A stretch of 64,000 nt of DNA from contig CAYZZW010000006.1 of assembly GCA_964482955.1 (NCBI GenBank), forward strand, positions 27,282 to 91,281. The letters run 5' to 3'. The translations under genes were made by a program, and so were the position numbers. Numbering within the stretch: the first letter of the stretch is position 1; the number at the start of each line of letters is the position of its first letter. This document shows positions 52,851 to 61,025 of the stretch, one piece after another. The DNA is from JAPLSN01 sp964482955. Lineage in GTDB: Bacteria > Spirochaetota > Spirochaetia > Treponematales > UBA12059. The notes under the pieces are model-generated. The model had not been told where the DNA came from, made no database searches, and saw nothing but the letters and a program-made list of their open reading frames with translations.

Positions 52851-53858
52851 CTACACCTCGTCGTCCCAGTTTTCGTCGGCTTCGAAATCCTTCCCCATGA
52901 TCTCGCGCACCGACTTCACGATGCCGTTTTCGTCGATGCCGTAATGCGCGAGGAGGTCTTCGTGCAGGCCGATAAGCGAATAGCAATCGGGGATCCCGAG
53001 CCGTTTGAAGGAGAACGCCTTGCCCGTGCCAGCCGCGACCTCGGCCACCGCGCCTCCCAGGCCGCCGATCACCGTGTGATCCTCCACCGTGACGACGCGC
53101 CGCGTTTCGCGGACGGCCCGCTCGATCGCCTCGGCGTCGATCGGCTTCACCGTGTGCATGTCGAGCACGCGCACCGAAAGGCCGTCTTCCTTCTTGAGGA
53201 TGTCCGCCGCCTGGAGCGCGCGCCACACCGTCGCGCCGCACGCGATCAGGGTGATGTCGGTGCCGTCCCGCAACGTGATCGCCTTGCCGATCTCGAACTC
53301 CTCGGGCGGCGTATCGTACACGCGCTGGTCGAAACCGCGATTGATGCGGATGTACACCGGCCCGTTCCGTTCGTAGGCCGCTTCGATCGCCGAGGCGGTC
53401 TCGGCGCCGTCGGCCGGCACGACCACCGTCAAGTTCGCCATCGCGCGCATGATGGCGATGTCCTCCGTGCAGTGGTGCGTCGATCCGGCCTGCCCGAACG
53501 ATAGCCCCGCGTGCGTGCCGATGATCTTCACGTTCAGGTTCGGATAGCAGACGTCGGAATGCACCTGGTCGAGCGCGCGCATGGACGAAAAGATCGCGAA
53601 GGTCGAGGCGAAAGGTACGAAACCCGCGCGCGCGAGTCCCGCCGCCACGCCGAACATGTTCTGCTCCGCGATGCCGACGTTGAAAAAGCGGTCGGGAAAC
53701 GCGTCGCCGAAGGTGCCGATCTTCGTGGACTTCGCGAGGTCCGCGGACAGCCCGACGATCTCCGGGTGCTTCCGGCCGAGTTCGCAGAGGACGGCGCCGT
53801 ATACTTCCGCCGTGGACAGCTTGGTCGTGTCGACCATCGTGTAGGTGAGCCCGCCCAT
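52851..53858 (-). CDS. Transketolase C-terminal subunit (split transketolase)
   Basis: A 335-residue protein equal to the pyrimidine-binding and C-terminal domains of transketolase or DXS-type enzymes. Pyr domain: GLSADLAKSTKIGTFGDAFP, RFFNVGIAEQNMFGVAAGLA (catalytic Glu in GIAEQ) and THAGLSFGQAGSTHHCTEDI. The C-terminal domain: VRVLDMHTVKPIDAEAIERA and RRVVTVEDHTVIGGLGGAVAE. It pairs with the thiamine-diphosphate subunit encoded upstream (TGATG overlap). It moves two-carbon ketol units between sugar phosphates. Confidence 0.93.
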   Translation of the reverse strand: MGGLTYTMVDTTKLSTAEVYGAVLCELGRKHPEIVGLSADLAKSTKIGTFGDAFPDRFFNVGIAEQNMFGVAAGLARAGFVPFASTFAIFSSMRALDQVHSDVCYPNLNVKIIGTHAGLSFGQAGSTHHCTEDIAIMRAMANLTVVVPADGAETASAIEAAYERNGPVYIRINRGFDQRVYDTPPEEFEIGKAITLRDGTDITLIACGATVWRALQAADILKKEDGLSVRVLDMHTVKPIDAEAIERAVRETRRVVTVEDHTVIGGLGGAVAEVAAGTGKAFSFKRLGIPDCYSLIGLHEDLLAHYGIDENGIVKSVREIMGKDFEADENWDDEV

Positions 53859-54715
53859 CACGCCACCCCCTTCATTCGCGCTTCGAAATGCCGATCGATC
53901 GCCTCGCGGGCCGCCTGCGCCTTCGCGGCGTCGAACGACCCGTAATGCCAGCGGTAGTCGCCCGCGATCGTGTCGATGCCCTCGCCCTTCACGGTATCCG
54001 CGACGATCACCGCGGGTTTGTCGCGCGGAACGAGGGCTTGGTCGAGCGCTTCGGCGAGCGACGCGAAGTCGTGGCCGTCCGCGGGGATGACCTCCCAGCC
54101 GAACGCGCGCCACTTGTCGGCGAGCGGCTCGAGCTTCATCACGTCCTCGGTCGGCCCGTCGATCATGCACTTGTTGCGGTCGACGATCGCGACGAGGGAC
54201 GTCGCCTTGAAGTGCGCCGCCGCCATCGCCGTCTCCCACACCGAGCCCTCGTCGAGCTCGCCGTCGCCGAGGAGCACGTAGGTCTTCCACGTTTCCTTGC
54301 GGAGCCGCGCGCCGAGCGCCAGCCCGAGCCCGATGGCCAGGCCGTGCCCGAGCGAGCCGGTGGACGCCTCGACGCCCGGCACCTTGAGCGCGTCCAGATG
54401 CATCCCGAGCGGGCTCCCCGTATGGTTGTACTCCTTCAGCCACGAGCGGTCGAAGTAGCCGAGGTCCGCGAGCACCGGCGCGTAGCCCACGCCGACGTGC
54501 CCTTTGGACAGGATGAAGCGGTCGCGATCCGGCAAGCCGGGCCGCTTCGGATCGAGCTTCATGTACTTGTGGTGGAGTATCGTCATGATGTCCATCGCGG
54601 ACAGCGCGCCGCCGATATGGCCCGCCCCCGCCCACACCACCGTGTCCAGCGCGAGGAGGCGGAGTTCATGCGCTTTCCGCTCGAGTCGTTCGCGTTCTTC
54701 CTTCGAAAGCGGCAT
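53858..54715 (-). CDS. Transketolase N-terminal subunit (thiamine diphosphate-binding)
   Basis: A 285-residue protein equal to the N-terminal domain of transketolase. It has HIGGALSAMDIMTILHHKYM (His-binding block), STGSLGHGLAIGLGLALGAR, the ThDP motif LLGDGELDEGSVWETAMAAAHFKATSLVAIVDRN (GDGEL...N), and HYGSF at the end. Two separate genes for the halves are common in anaerobes. It starts 2 bases from the aminotransferase stop, so the enzyme set is made as a unit. Confidence 0.94.
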   Translation of the reverse strand: MPLSKEERERLERKAHELRLLALDTVVWAGAGHIGGALSAMDIMTILHHKYMKLDPKRPGLPDRDRFILSKGHVGVGYAPVLADLGYFDRSWLKEYNHTGSPLGMHLDALKVPGVEASTGSLGHGLAIGLGLALGARLRKETWKTYVLLGDGELDEGSVWETAMAAAHFKATSLVAIVDRNKCMIDGPTEDVMKLEPLADKWRAFGWEVIPADGHDFASLAEALDQALVPRDKPAVIVADTVKGEGIDTIAGDYRWHYGSFDAAKAQAAREAIDRHFEARMKGVA

Positions 54716-54717
54716 CG

Positions 54718-55962
54718 TTACCTCCCCTTCGCGACGACGCCGAAGGCTTCGTCGGCCACGTCGAGCGTGAACGCGATGTCCTCGTCGCTCAGCGCCGCGT
54801 TGATGAACAGGTTGTGGTGGTTAGTGAAGAACACGCCGCGCTTCACGCACTCCGCCACCCACTTTTGGTGCAGGATGAAATCGTCGTCGTCCGTAATCCG
54901 CATGAACCACATGGACGGCTCGCCGGAAACCTTCAGGTTGAAGCCGTGGCGCTTCCCCGCCTCGACGAGCCCCGCCGTCAGCTTCCGGCCTTTTTCCAGG
55001 CACACCTTCGCCGAGTCGATCTTCTTGAGTTTCGTCACGCACGCCACCGCCGCCGCCATCGGAGCGGCCGACAGCCAGTACGAGCCCGTGTACATCACGG
55101 AGCCCGCCGCGTCGCGCAGAGAATCCTTTCCGCAGAGCGCGGACACGTTCCAGCCGTTCGCGAGCGCCTTGCAGAAGCACATGAGGTCCGCCTCGAAGCC
55201 GTAATGGGCGTCGCTCCCGCGCACGTCCAGGCGGAAGCCGCAGCGCACGTCGTCGACCGCCAGCACGACCCCTTCGCGCGTGCACAGTTCGCGCACCTTC
55301 TTCCAGTAGCCGTCGGGCGGCAGACGGTTGTCGTCGAAGACCGGGTGGTAGTACGGCGTCGACATGAAGCAGGCGATCTGTCCCTTGTGCTCGGCGAAAA
55401 GTCGTTCGAGCGCGTCGTAGTCGCCGAACTCGACGTACAGGTTGTTCGCGATGTCCTCCGGCGCGATGCCCGGGTGCCCGGCTTTCTGCGTCCAGGGCGC
55501 CACGCCGTGGTAGCCGCCCTTCGTGAGGACGAGCTTCTTCCGCCCCGTGGCCGCCCGCGCGATCATCGTCGCGAAGGTCGTCGTGTCGCCGCCGTTCTTG
55601 CAGAAGAAAGTCCAGTCGGCCATCGCCACGGTGTCCGTCATGAGCTCGGCGAACTCGATCATCTTCGCCGACGGAAACACCATGCAGTTGCCGTCCTTGA
55701 GCTGCCCGAGCGCCGCGCCGTCCACGTCAGGGTCGTTGTAGCCGAGCACGTTCGGCCCGTACGCGCACATGTAATCGATAAAGCGGTTCCCGTCCGCGTC
55801 CCACACGTAGGCGCCCTGCGCCCGCGAAGCGAACATCGGGAAGGCGTCCACCGGGATGAAGCAGCCCTCGGCGGGACCGAGGTGCCCGTACACGCCGCCG
55901 GGGATCACCTTCGCCGCGCGCGCGAACAATTCGCGGCTCTTCGGATACGAATACGTCTTCAT
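54718..55962 (-). CDS. Class III PLP-dependent aminotransferase (glutamate-1-semialdehyde aminotransferase-like)
   Basis: A 414-residue fold-type I PLP enzyme near the glutamate-1-semialdehyde 2,1-aminomutase branch. It has AKVIPGGVYGHLGPAEGCF, GNRFIDYMCAYGPNVLGYN, FCKNGGDTTTFATMIARAATG, GGYHG, VVLAVDDVRCGFR (Asp that holds the PLP pyridine) and LMCFCKALANGW with the PLP lysine at Lys265. The substitution of Cys in the K loop and of SxGSEA by NGGDTT depart from GSA-AT, so the substrate is probably a keto sugar or other ketone. ATG at 55962 has GAGG; a GTG 3 codons earlier is possible. Confidence 0.85.
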   Translation of the reverse strand: MKTYSYPKSRELFARAAKVIPGGVYGHLGPAEGCFIPVDAFPMFASRAQGAYVWDADGNRFIDYMCAYGPNVLGYNDPDVDGAALGQLKDGNCMVFPSAKMIEFAELMTDTVAMADWTFFCKNGGDTTTFATMIARAATGRKKLVLTKGGYHGVAPWTQKAGHPGIAPEDIANNLYVEFGDYDALERLFAEHKGQIACFMSTPYYHPVFDDNRLPPDGYWKKVRELCTREGVVLAVDDVRCGFRLDVRGSDAHYGFEADLMCFCKALANGWNVSALCGKDSLRDAAGSVMYTGSYWLSAAPMAAAVACVTKLKKIDSAKVCLEKGRKLTAGLVEAGKRHGFNLKVSGEPSMWFMRITDDDDFILHQKWVAECVKRGVFFTNHHNLFINAALSDEDIAFTLDVADEAFGVVAKGR

Positions 55963-55972
55963 CGCTCTCACC

Positions 55973-56725
55973 TCACACGTAGCGGGCGACGAGCCCGAGG
56001 ATCTTGTTCATATGGTCGACGAGGGGGATGTAGCCCCCGACGGACACCTGGCCCGCGCCGATCGCGCCGTACGCGTCCACTTCGCCGCGGAGCATCGCGC
56101 CCGCCTCTTCCAGCCCGGGGAAGCGCATCCACGCGCGCGCCCGCCCCGACGCGCCCCGACGCGTCTCGAGCCGCCCGTCCTTGGACGCCACCGTCAGCTC
56201 CGGCCCGCCCGACGCCGCCACGAGGATCTCGCCGTCGGCCATACGAGCCGCGTTGAGCTTCCCGTCCGCGTCGTGGTTCCCCACCTCCGAAATGGCAAAC
56301 GCCGCCACGCCGATCGACAGCGCCGCGTTGACGTCCCGGTATCCCGAATCGCGCAGCTTCTCCGCGTCCGGCTTGAGGAAGTGCCCGAGCCGGTCCGCGA
56401 GCTTGGCGAACGTGCCCGTGAGGTAGCCGATCTTCGTGAAGCCCTTGAGCGGGATCGGGTTCCCCGTGCCGGCGATCATCGCATTGAACGCCTTCGCGTC
56501 CGGGAACCACAGCGAGATCGAGCATGGCCCGTTCCCCGCCTCGAAACGGATCGTCCCGCCGCCGACCGTCAAGCGCGCCTTCCCGACGCCGCCCACCGAA
56601 AATTTGATCGTCTCGCTCCGCCCGCCCGCCAGCTTCGCGGTCTCCGAGTCCCGGACCGCCAGCTCTTCGAGCGCCCGCAGCACCGCGTACAGGTTGACGC
56701 GCGCCGCCACCGACTCATCGACCAT
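55973..56725 (-). CDS. SCP2-like lipid-binding domain protein, first copy
   Basis: A 250-residue protein. Residues 30-110 (ETIKFSVGGVGKARLTVGGG, CSISLWFPDAKAFNAMIAGT, NPIPLKGFTKIGYLTGTF) give the SCP2/UNC-style sequence of strands and the G-x-P-x-x-G block of sterol carrier domains. The rest is mixed and ends in KILGLVARYV. It is the first gene of the operon, starting after GGGGGGTTCC, and precedes the aminotransferase with 10 bases between. A role in holding a hydrophobic substrate or product for the enzymes is an inference. Confidence 0.45.
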   Translation of the reverse strand: MVDESVAARVNLYAVLRALEELAVRDSETAKLAGGRSETIKFSVGGVGKARLTVGGGTIRFEAGNGPCSISLWFPDAKAFNAMIAGTGNPIPLKGFTKIGYLTGTFAKLADRLGHFLKPDAEKLRDSGYRDVNAALSIGVAAFAISEVGNHDADGKLNAARMADGEILVAASGGPELTVASKDGRLETRRGASGRARAWMRFPGLEEAGAMLRGEVDAYGAIGAGQVSVGGYIPLVDHMNKILGLVARYV

Positions 56726-56745
56726 GGAACCCCCCTCGCGCCCGC

Positions 56746-56783
56746 GGTGTCAGACACCCGCCACAACTCCGGTGCCTGGCACC
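56746..56783. repeat. Pair of GGTGYC-N-GRCACC palindromes (REP-like)
   Basis: Two 13-nt perfect palindromes, GGTGTCAGACACC (56746-56758) and GGTGCCTGGCACC (56771-56783), 25 bp centre to centre. Their sequence resembles the repeated extragenic palindromes often linked to IS200-type (RAYT) transposases. They lie in the 5' leader of the transketolase operon. Confidence 0.45.
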
Positions 56784-56791
56784 TCATTTTC

Positions 56792-56807
56792 GAGCGAGCG
56801 CTCGCTC
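56792..56807. promoter_or_regulatory. Perfect 16-bp palindrome, probable TetR operator
   Basis: GAGCGAGCGCTCGCTC is identical to its reverse complement. It directly follows or overlaps the promoter of the operon whose last gene encodes a TetR repressor. Confidence 0.7.
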
Positions 56808-56843
56808 TATCATTTGGTATACAGCGATCTCTGCAAAATGCAA
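56807..56843 (-). promoter_or_regulatory. Promoter of the SCP2-aminotransferase-transketolase-tetR operon
   Basis: Two readings on the minus strand: TTGCAT (56838-56843), 16 nt, TATACC (56816-56821), or TTGCAG (56831-56836), 18 nt, TGATAG (56807-56812). In both, the palindrome at 56792-56807 lies at or just after the -10 box. Confidence 0.5.
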
Positions 56844-56914
56844 GGAGAAAATCGACCTAACGGTAGGTTTAATCGTGAAGTACACGTATTTTCAATTGGG
56901 ATAATTATTTACAA

Positions 56915-57000
56915 GGGGGAAGGCCTTCCCCCCGCTCCAGCCCGTTCGGGCTTCCGCTCCCCCTTCTCCGGGGGTCAGCCCCCCGGACCCCCGACCGATA
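56915..57000. repeat. Cluster of GC-only inverted repeats
   Basis: Begins with the 18-nt perfect palindrome GGGGGAAGGCCTTCCCCC (56915-56932), followed by AGCCCG-TT-CGGGCT and by GGGGGTC with GACCCCC arms, within 85 bp. This type of string is typical of short dispersed repeat elements. It lies in a 359-bp gap between the transketolase operon and the thioredoxin gene; the rest of the gap (56840-56915) is AT-rich and holds nothing else that I recognise. Confidence 0.5.
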
Positions 57001-57049
57001 CCCGCACGTTCGACGTATCGCCTGCTTCGGCGTCGGGGACAGAGGCCGT

Positions 57050-57078
57050 TTGACGATCCACGCGTCGCGCGATACGCT
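57050..57078 (+). promoter_or_regulatory. Promoter of the TlpA-like gene, leaderless type
   Basis: TTGACG (57050-57055), 17 nt, TACGCT (57073-57078), then 6 nt to the ATG at 57085. Confidence 0.6.
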
Positions 57079-57084
57079 CACGTC

Positions 57085-57615
57085 ATGAACACACGACGTA
57101 CCACCATGAACATCGCCGCCGCGGTCGCCGCCCTCTTTCTTTTCGCTTCCGCGCCGCCCGCGGCCGCCGAAGGAAACCTCACCGTCGGATCAAAGATCAT
57201 CCCCTTCGACGACGTCGACATCGACGGGAAACCGCTGAGCTTCCCGACCGACTGGAAGGGGAAGATCGTGCTCCTCGATTTCTGGGCAACGTGGTGCGGC
57301 CCTTGCATGGCCGAAGCCCCGAACGTCGCGGCCGTCTATGCGAAATACAAGGACAAGGGCTTCGACGTGCTCGGCGTGTCGCTCGACTACGCGGGCAAGC
57401 TCGATCGCGTGCGCTCGGTCACGAAGGACAAGAAAATGGCGTGGCGCGAGATCTACGACGGCAAGGGTTGGTCGGCGCGTATCGCAGAGCTGTACGGAAT
57501 CAACTCGATTCCGAGCGCCTTCCTCGTGGACGGCGACACGGGTCTCATCCTCGCCATGGACGACGAACTCCGCGGCGCGGGGCTCGAACGCGCCCTCAAG
57601 AAGTACCTCAAGTAG
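57085..57615 (+). CDS. TlpA-like exported thioredoxin
   Basis: A 176-residue thiol-disulfide oxidoreductase. The signal peptide is MNTRRTTMNIAAAVAALFLFASA (to about residue 28), then an AhpC/TSA-Redoxin-type thioredoxin fold with FWATWCGPCMAEAPNV (CxxC active site), KGFDVLGVSLD and NSIPSAFLVDGDTG (cis-Pro). It reduces disulfides in exported proteins. A single-gene unit with its own promoter, convergent with metF. Confidence 0.93.
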   Translation: MNTRRTTMNIAAAVAALFLFASAPPAAAEGNLTVGSKIIPFDDVDIDGKPLSFPTDWKGKIVLLDFWATWCGPCMAEAPNVAAVYAKYKDKGFDVLGVSLDYAGKLDRVRSVTKDKKMAWREIYDGKGWSARIAELYGINSIPSAFLVDGDTGLILAMDDELRGAGLERALKKYLK

Positions 57616-57624
57616 CGCGCCGCG

Positions 57625-57660
57625 GCGGGCGTTTCCGGACGAACGACCCGGATCGCCCGC
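57625..57660. terminator. Candidate hairpin between tlpA-like gene and metF
   Basis: Arms GCGGGCG (57625-57631) and CGCCCGC (57654-57660) with inner TCCGG/CCGGA arms, between convergent stops. No U-run. Confidence 0.4.
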
Positions 57661-58622
57661 TACGGCAGTTTGCCGAACACGGCGTCGAGCGCGTCGCGCG
57701 TCGCGGTGCCCTTGCCCATCGTGAAGAAGTGCACGCAGGGCGCGCCGCCTTCGAGCAGCTCCTCCGCCAGCGCGACCGTCCACGCGATGCCGGCGGCCCG
57801 CTCTCCGTCGGGCGTCCGCGCGTCGCCCAACGCCGAGATGAGCGCTTCCGGCAGCTCGACGAAAAAGCTCTTCGGTATCGCCGTCGCCTGCGACGCCTTC
57901 GTGAGCGGCTTGATGCCGGGGATGATCGGGACGCGGATGCCGGCCGCGCGGGCGCGCTCGACGAACTCGAAATAACGCCGCGCTTCGAACAGCATTTGCG
58001 TGATGAGGAACGACACGCCCGCGTCGACCTTTTCCTTGAGCGCGCGGAGGTCGGCGTCGAGGTTCGGCGCGGCGAAATGCTTTTCCGGATAACACGCGGC
58101 GCCGACCGTGAACGACGTGGGCTTGCCTTTTCCGGCCGGCGGCGAATACTCGCCGCGGTTCAGGGTCGCCACGTGCGCGACGAGCTCGGCGGCCGACGCG
58201 TATCCCTCGCCGGGACGCAGCTCGTGGACGGCCATGCCGGGCGCAGCGCGCTCGTCGCCCCGAACCACGAACACGTCCCGGAAGCCCGCGTAGTCGAGGT
58301 CGATGAGGGCGTCTTCCGCCGCGAAGCGGTCGTTGCGCGCCGACACGAGGTGGGGCACGGTGCCGATGCCGAAGGCGTCGCGCAGGGCCAGGCAGGTGCC
58401 GAGCGTGCCCGGCTTCGAGCGGAGCGACATGAGCACCGGCCCGTTCGGGCCGCGGCCGTACACGGCGCCGCCAGGATGGTCGGTGACGCTCGCGAAGGCC
58501 GGAGCGTACGGCATCACGCCTTCGACCATCCGGAACAAGTCGTCGAGGCCGGCTCCGCGCGAAGGCGGTACGATTTCTATTGAAAATCTCGATCCGGCCG
58601 CGATGCGTTCGAGCGCGTTCAT
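57660..58622 (-). CDS. metF: Methylenetetrahydrofolate reductase
   Basis: A 320-residue TIM-barrel flavoprotein that reduces 5,10-methylene- to 5-methyltetrahydrofolate for methionine synthesis. Blocks: SRFSIEIVPPSRGAG (Glu of the active site), FASVTDHPGG, NDRFAAEDALIDLDYAGFRDVFVVRGD, GAACYPEKH, and LKEKVDAGVSFLITQMLFEARRYF with the family LITQ motif. Its ATG overlaps the stop of the COG2122 gene. Placement after two homocysteine genes makes this a methyl-group branch of one pathway. Confidence 0.95.
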   Translation of the reverse strand: MNALERIAAGSRFSIEIVPPSRGAGLDDLFRMVEGVMPYAPAFASVTDHPGGAVYGRGPNGPVLMSLRSKPGTLGTCLALRDAFGIGTVPHLVSARNDRFAAEDALIDLDYAGFRDVFVVRGDERAAPGMAVHELRPGEGYASAAELVAHVATLNRGEYSPPAGKGKPTSFTVGAACYPEKHFAAPNLDADLRALKEKVDAGVSFLITQMLFEARRYFEFVERARAAGIRVPIIPGIKPLTKASQATAIPKSFFVELPEALISALGDARTPDGERAAGIAWTVALAEELLEGGAPCVHFFTMGKGTATRDALDAVFGKLP

Positions 58623-59386
58623 GCCGTCCTCCTCGAGTTCGCGGCGAGCGCCGCTATCCTGATGTCTCCCGCGCAGCCGAACGAGCCGCCGACGATCGCC
58701 GCCAGCCCGCGAAGCCCCGGGCGGGTTTTCGCGGCCTCGAGTTCCCGCCTCAGGTCCGCCGCGGAGCCGAGCCGGTTGCCGCACGCCGTCGCGTACGCGT
58801 CCGCGAGCGCCGCGCTGCCGGCCGCGGCGACGCAGGCGTCCGCGCGGCCGTAGCTGAACGAATGCCCGAGCCTCCCCGCCGACGTCGCGATCCCCGCGGG
58901 CCGATCCGGCCCGCCCGCCTCCACGGCGACCAGATCCGACAGCGGCGAACGCCCCGCGTGGATCGACACCAGGCAGGGCGCCGCGACGGCGAGCCTGATG
59001 TCTCCACCGTTTTCCACGACGGCTTCCCGGACACTCACCGCGTCCGAGAGGAATTCGGCCACCGCGTCGGACAGGGCGCCGGCGACGGCCGCCATGGGCC
59101 CCACGCCCGCGGCCCGCGCCGCGTCCAGCATCGCCCGCGCGATCGGCGGCGCGGCCGGATCGTCGGACAACGGTTCGTAGGATATGCGGAATTCCGGCCG
59201 CCCGACAATGTAGTCCATCAGATCTCCCCGCGCGCGTTCGACGAAGCGGGCGGTTTCCGCGGGCAGATCCGGACGCCACGATGCCGGATCGACGCCGATC
59301 CAGAGATCGGTTTCGCCGCGCGTCACGCGAAAGGAGACGAAACGGCCTTCGCCCATGCCGTCGCGGTAGAATCGGCGCTCACCCAC
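58619..59386 (-). CDS. UPF0280/COG2122 (ApbE-like) homocysteine-pathway protein
   Basis: A 255-residue protein of the UPF0280 family, an ApbE-like fold. Diagnostic blocks are RFYRDG near the start, FRVTRGETDLWIGVD, GPMAAVAGALSDAVAEFL, VVENGGDIRLAV and GNRLGSAADLRRELEAAK. In Methanosarcina this family acts with COG1900 in homocysteine synthesis from sulfide. The start is a GTG at 59386, with GGAGG 8 nt upstream, overlapping the COG1900 stop by 8 bases. An ATG-initiated frame to 59458 would overlap deeply and is rejected. Confidence 0.85.
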   Translation of the reverse strand: MGERRFYRDGMGEGRFVSFRVTRGETDLWIGVDPASWRPDLPAETARFVERARGDLMDYIVGRPEFRISYEPLSDDPAAPPIARAMLDAARAAGVGPMAAVAGALSDAVAEFLSDAVSVREAVVENGGDIRLAVAAPCLVSIHAGRSPLSDLVAVEAGGPDRPAGIATSAGRLGHSFSYGRADACVAAAGSAALADAYATACGNRLGSAADLRRELEAAKTRPGLRGLAAIVGGSFGCAGDIRIAALAANSRRTA

Positions 59387-60749
59387 GGTCGCACCCTCCG
59401 AACGCCCCGCGAGGGCAGGTCTCGACGCACGATCCGCACGCGTCGCAGCGCGCCGCATCGTAGACGAGCAGCCAATCGGGCGCGCCCATCCGCAGCGCCC
59501 CGTTCGGACAGTGCGGGACGCAAGCGCCGCAGTCCACGCAGCGCGCCCGCTCGTAACCGGCCGGGCCGATCCGTTCGGCCGGACGCGTCGCGCGCGGCGC
59601 GAAGGGCAGCTCGGCGAGCTTGCCGGGCGCGCGGTCGGTCGGGAACGGCTCGAGCGGACGCTCGAGCGGGAAGCGGCCGGACGCCACGAGTTCCTTGAGG
59701 ACGGCCATGATCCTGTACGCCTTGGCCAGGCTCGAAAGGCTGCCCGTCGGCACGCGCCGGCCGCGGAGCTCGACGGCGCCCGAGCGCAGTTCCGCGTAGT
59801 TGTAGCGCGCCAGCACCGGCTTGTCCGGCTTCGAATAGTCGCGCGCGTCGGTCTCGATGTCTCGGTCGCGCACCGACAACCTGCGCGCCATGTCCTCGTC
59901 CAGGACCGGGATCGGCAGGCCGAGCCCGACGAAGAGGCTGACGCCGTACGCCGCGTAATACGCCGCCGCGATGAACTCCGGATCGGCGTCCTTGAGGTCG
60001 GCGAGCAGGGCGAGCGTCCGGGCGCCCCCGAGCGGCAGGCCGGACGCGTTGCGCGGCACGCGGTCGTTCCACTGCGTGCCCGGCGCGATGACGCGGCCCT
60101 TCGCGCCGCAGAGGAACACCGGACTCCCCACGCCCACCGTCCGGCAGTCGGGATCGTTGAGGAGCGGCGACAGCTCCCCGGACGTCGAGTAGGACACCGA
60201 CGAGCAGCGCGGCTCGAGCGCGCCCATGTAGGTGCGGAGACGCCGGTCGGACGAGTTGGCGGCCGCTCCGTAATTCTGGTAGCCGTTCCGCGGATTCAGG
60301 AGCCACGCTTCGTTCATGCGCGCGAGGGACGCGGACGTGGAGATCGAGCGCCGGGGATAGCAATCGGTGCCCTTGCCCTCCGCGTCGAGCCGAACCTCGT
60401 CGCCGCGGACGAGCGCCTCGATGACGTGCGCCCCGCCGCGGGTCGGATCGCCCGCGGCCACGGAGGTGGCCCCGAGATAGGCATCCACCGCCGCGAGCCC
60501 CTCGCAGGCGGGCACGCCGTCGAGCGCGATCTTCTCCATGCGGATGGCGGGGTCCGCGTGCCCGAAGTTGAACAGGGCTCCTGACGAACACATGGGGGCG
60601 AAGGTGGCCGTCGTCACGACGTCGGCCTTGGCCGCCAGCTCGGACGGCGTCAGTTCCGCGGCCATCGCCTTGAACTCCGTCGCGGTCATGATCACGGCTT
60701 CGCCGCGCGCGATCTTCTCGTTTATCTCTTCTATGGTCTTGGCTTTCAT
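59379..60749 (-). CDS. COG1900 (DUF39) homocysteine synthase with fused 4Fe-4S ferredoxin
   Basis: A 456-residue protein. The DUF39/COG1900 core has TATEFKAMAAELTP, FAPMCSSGALFNFG with the conserved Cys (about 54), and DCYPRRS with a second one (about residue 129). The last 60 residues are a two-cluster ferredoxin, CVDCGACVPHCP and CDACGSCVETCP. In anaerobes such fusions, or separate NIL-Fer partners, convert aspartate semialdehyde and sulfide to homocysteine. It heads the operon COG1900-COG2122-metF, after a Met-rich leader peptide. Confidence 0.88.
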   Translation of the reverse strand: MKAKTIEEINEKIARGEAVIMTATEFKAMAAELTPSELAAKADVVTTATFAPMCSSGALFNFGHADPAIRMEKIALDGVPACEGLAAVDAYLGATSVAAGDPTRGGAHVIEALVRGDEVRLDAEGKGTDCYPRRSISTSASLARMNEAWLLNPRNGYQNYGAAANSSDRRLRTYMGALEPRCSSVSYSTSGELSPLLNDPDCRTVGVGSPVFLCGAKGRVIAPGTQWNDRVPRNASGLPLGGARTLALLADLKDADPEFIAAAYYAAYGVSLFVGLGLPIPVLDEDMARRLSVRDRDIETDARDYSKPDKPVLARYNYAELRSGAVELRGRRVPTGSLSSLAKAYRIMAVLKELVASGRFPLERPLEPFPTDRAPGKLAELPFAPRATRPAERIGPAGYERARCVDCGACVPHCPNGALRMGAPDWLLVYDAARCDACGSCVETCPRGAFGGCDRG

Positions 60750-61023
60750 GCTTAACGCTCCCGTGTTGCGGCGCGCCGGACGCCTCCGCGCGTCACGCCC
60801 GCGACGACGCCCGCGCGCGCTAAAGACGCTCGGACGACACGATCGGGGCGGACGTCAGAAGACGACGGACGCATGCCGTGGTTGAGAGGCGGGAAACCGG
60901 CGGTCCCCCGCTTCGTATGTATCGACTGTGTGGTGCTTGATCAGCTGGCCCGAGCGTCGTCCGCGCTTCGTCGTCCGCGCGGACTGTCCGGAGGGGATCC
61001 GGTCTTCGAGGACGCCCGGGGCG
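60750..61023 (-). other. Leader region between Met leader peptide and COG1900 gene
   Basis: A 274-nt untranslated leader, GC-rich, with several hairpins (for example GTCCGC-GCGGAC and CCGGA-TCCGG) but no run of U after a stem. If the operon is attenuated here, it is more likely through Rho than through an intrinsic terminator. No other gene seen. Confidence 0.5.
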
Positions 61024-61025
61024 TC
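61011..61025 (-). other. Hairpin over the leader-peptide stop codon
   Basis: GACGCCC (61011-61017) and GGGCGTC (61019-61025) pair exactly and cover the TGA of the leader peptide (61024-61026). A ribosome halted on the three Met codons would keep it open. Confidence 0.4.
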
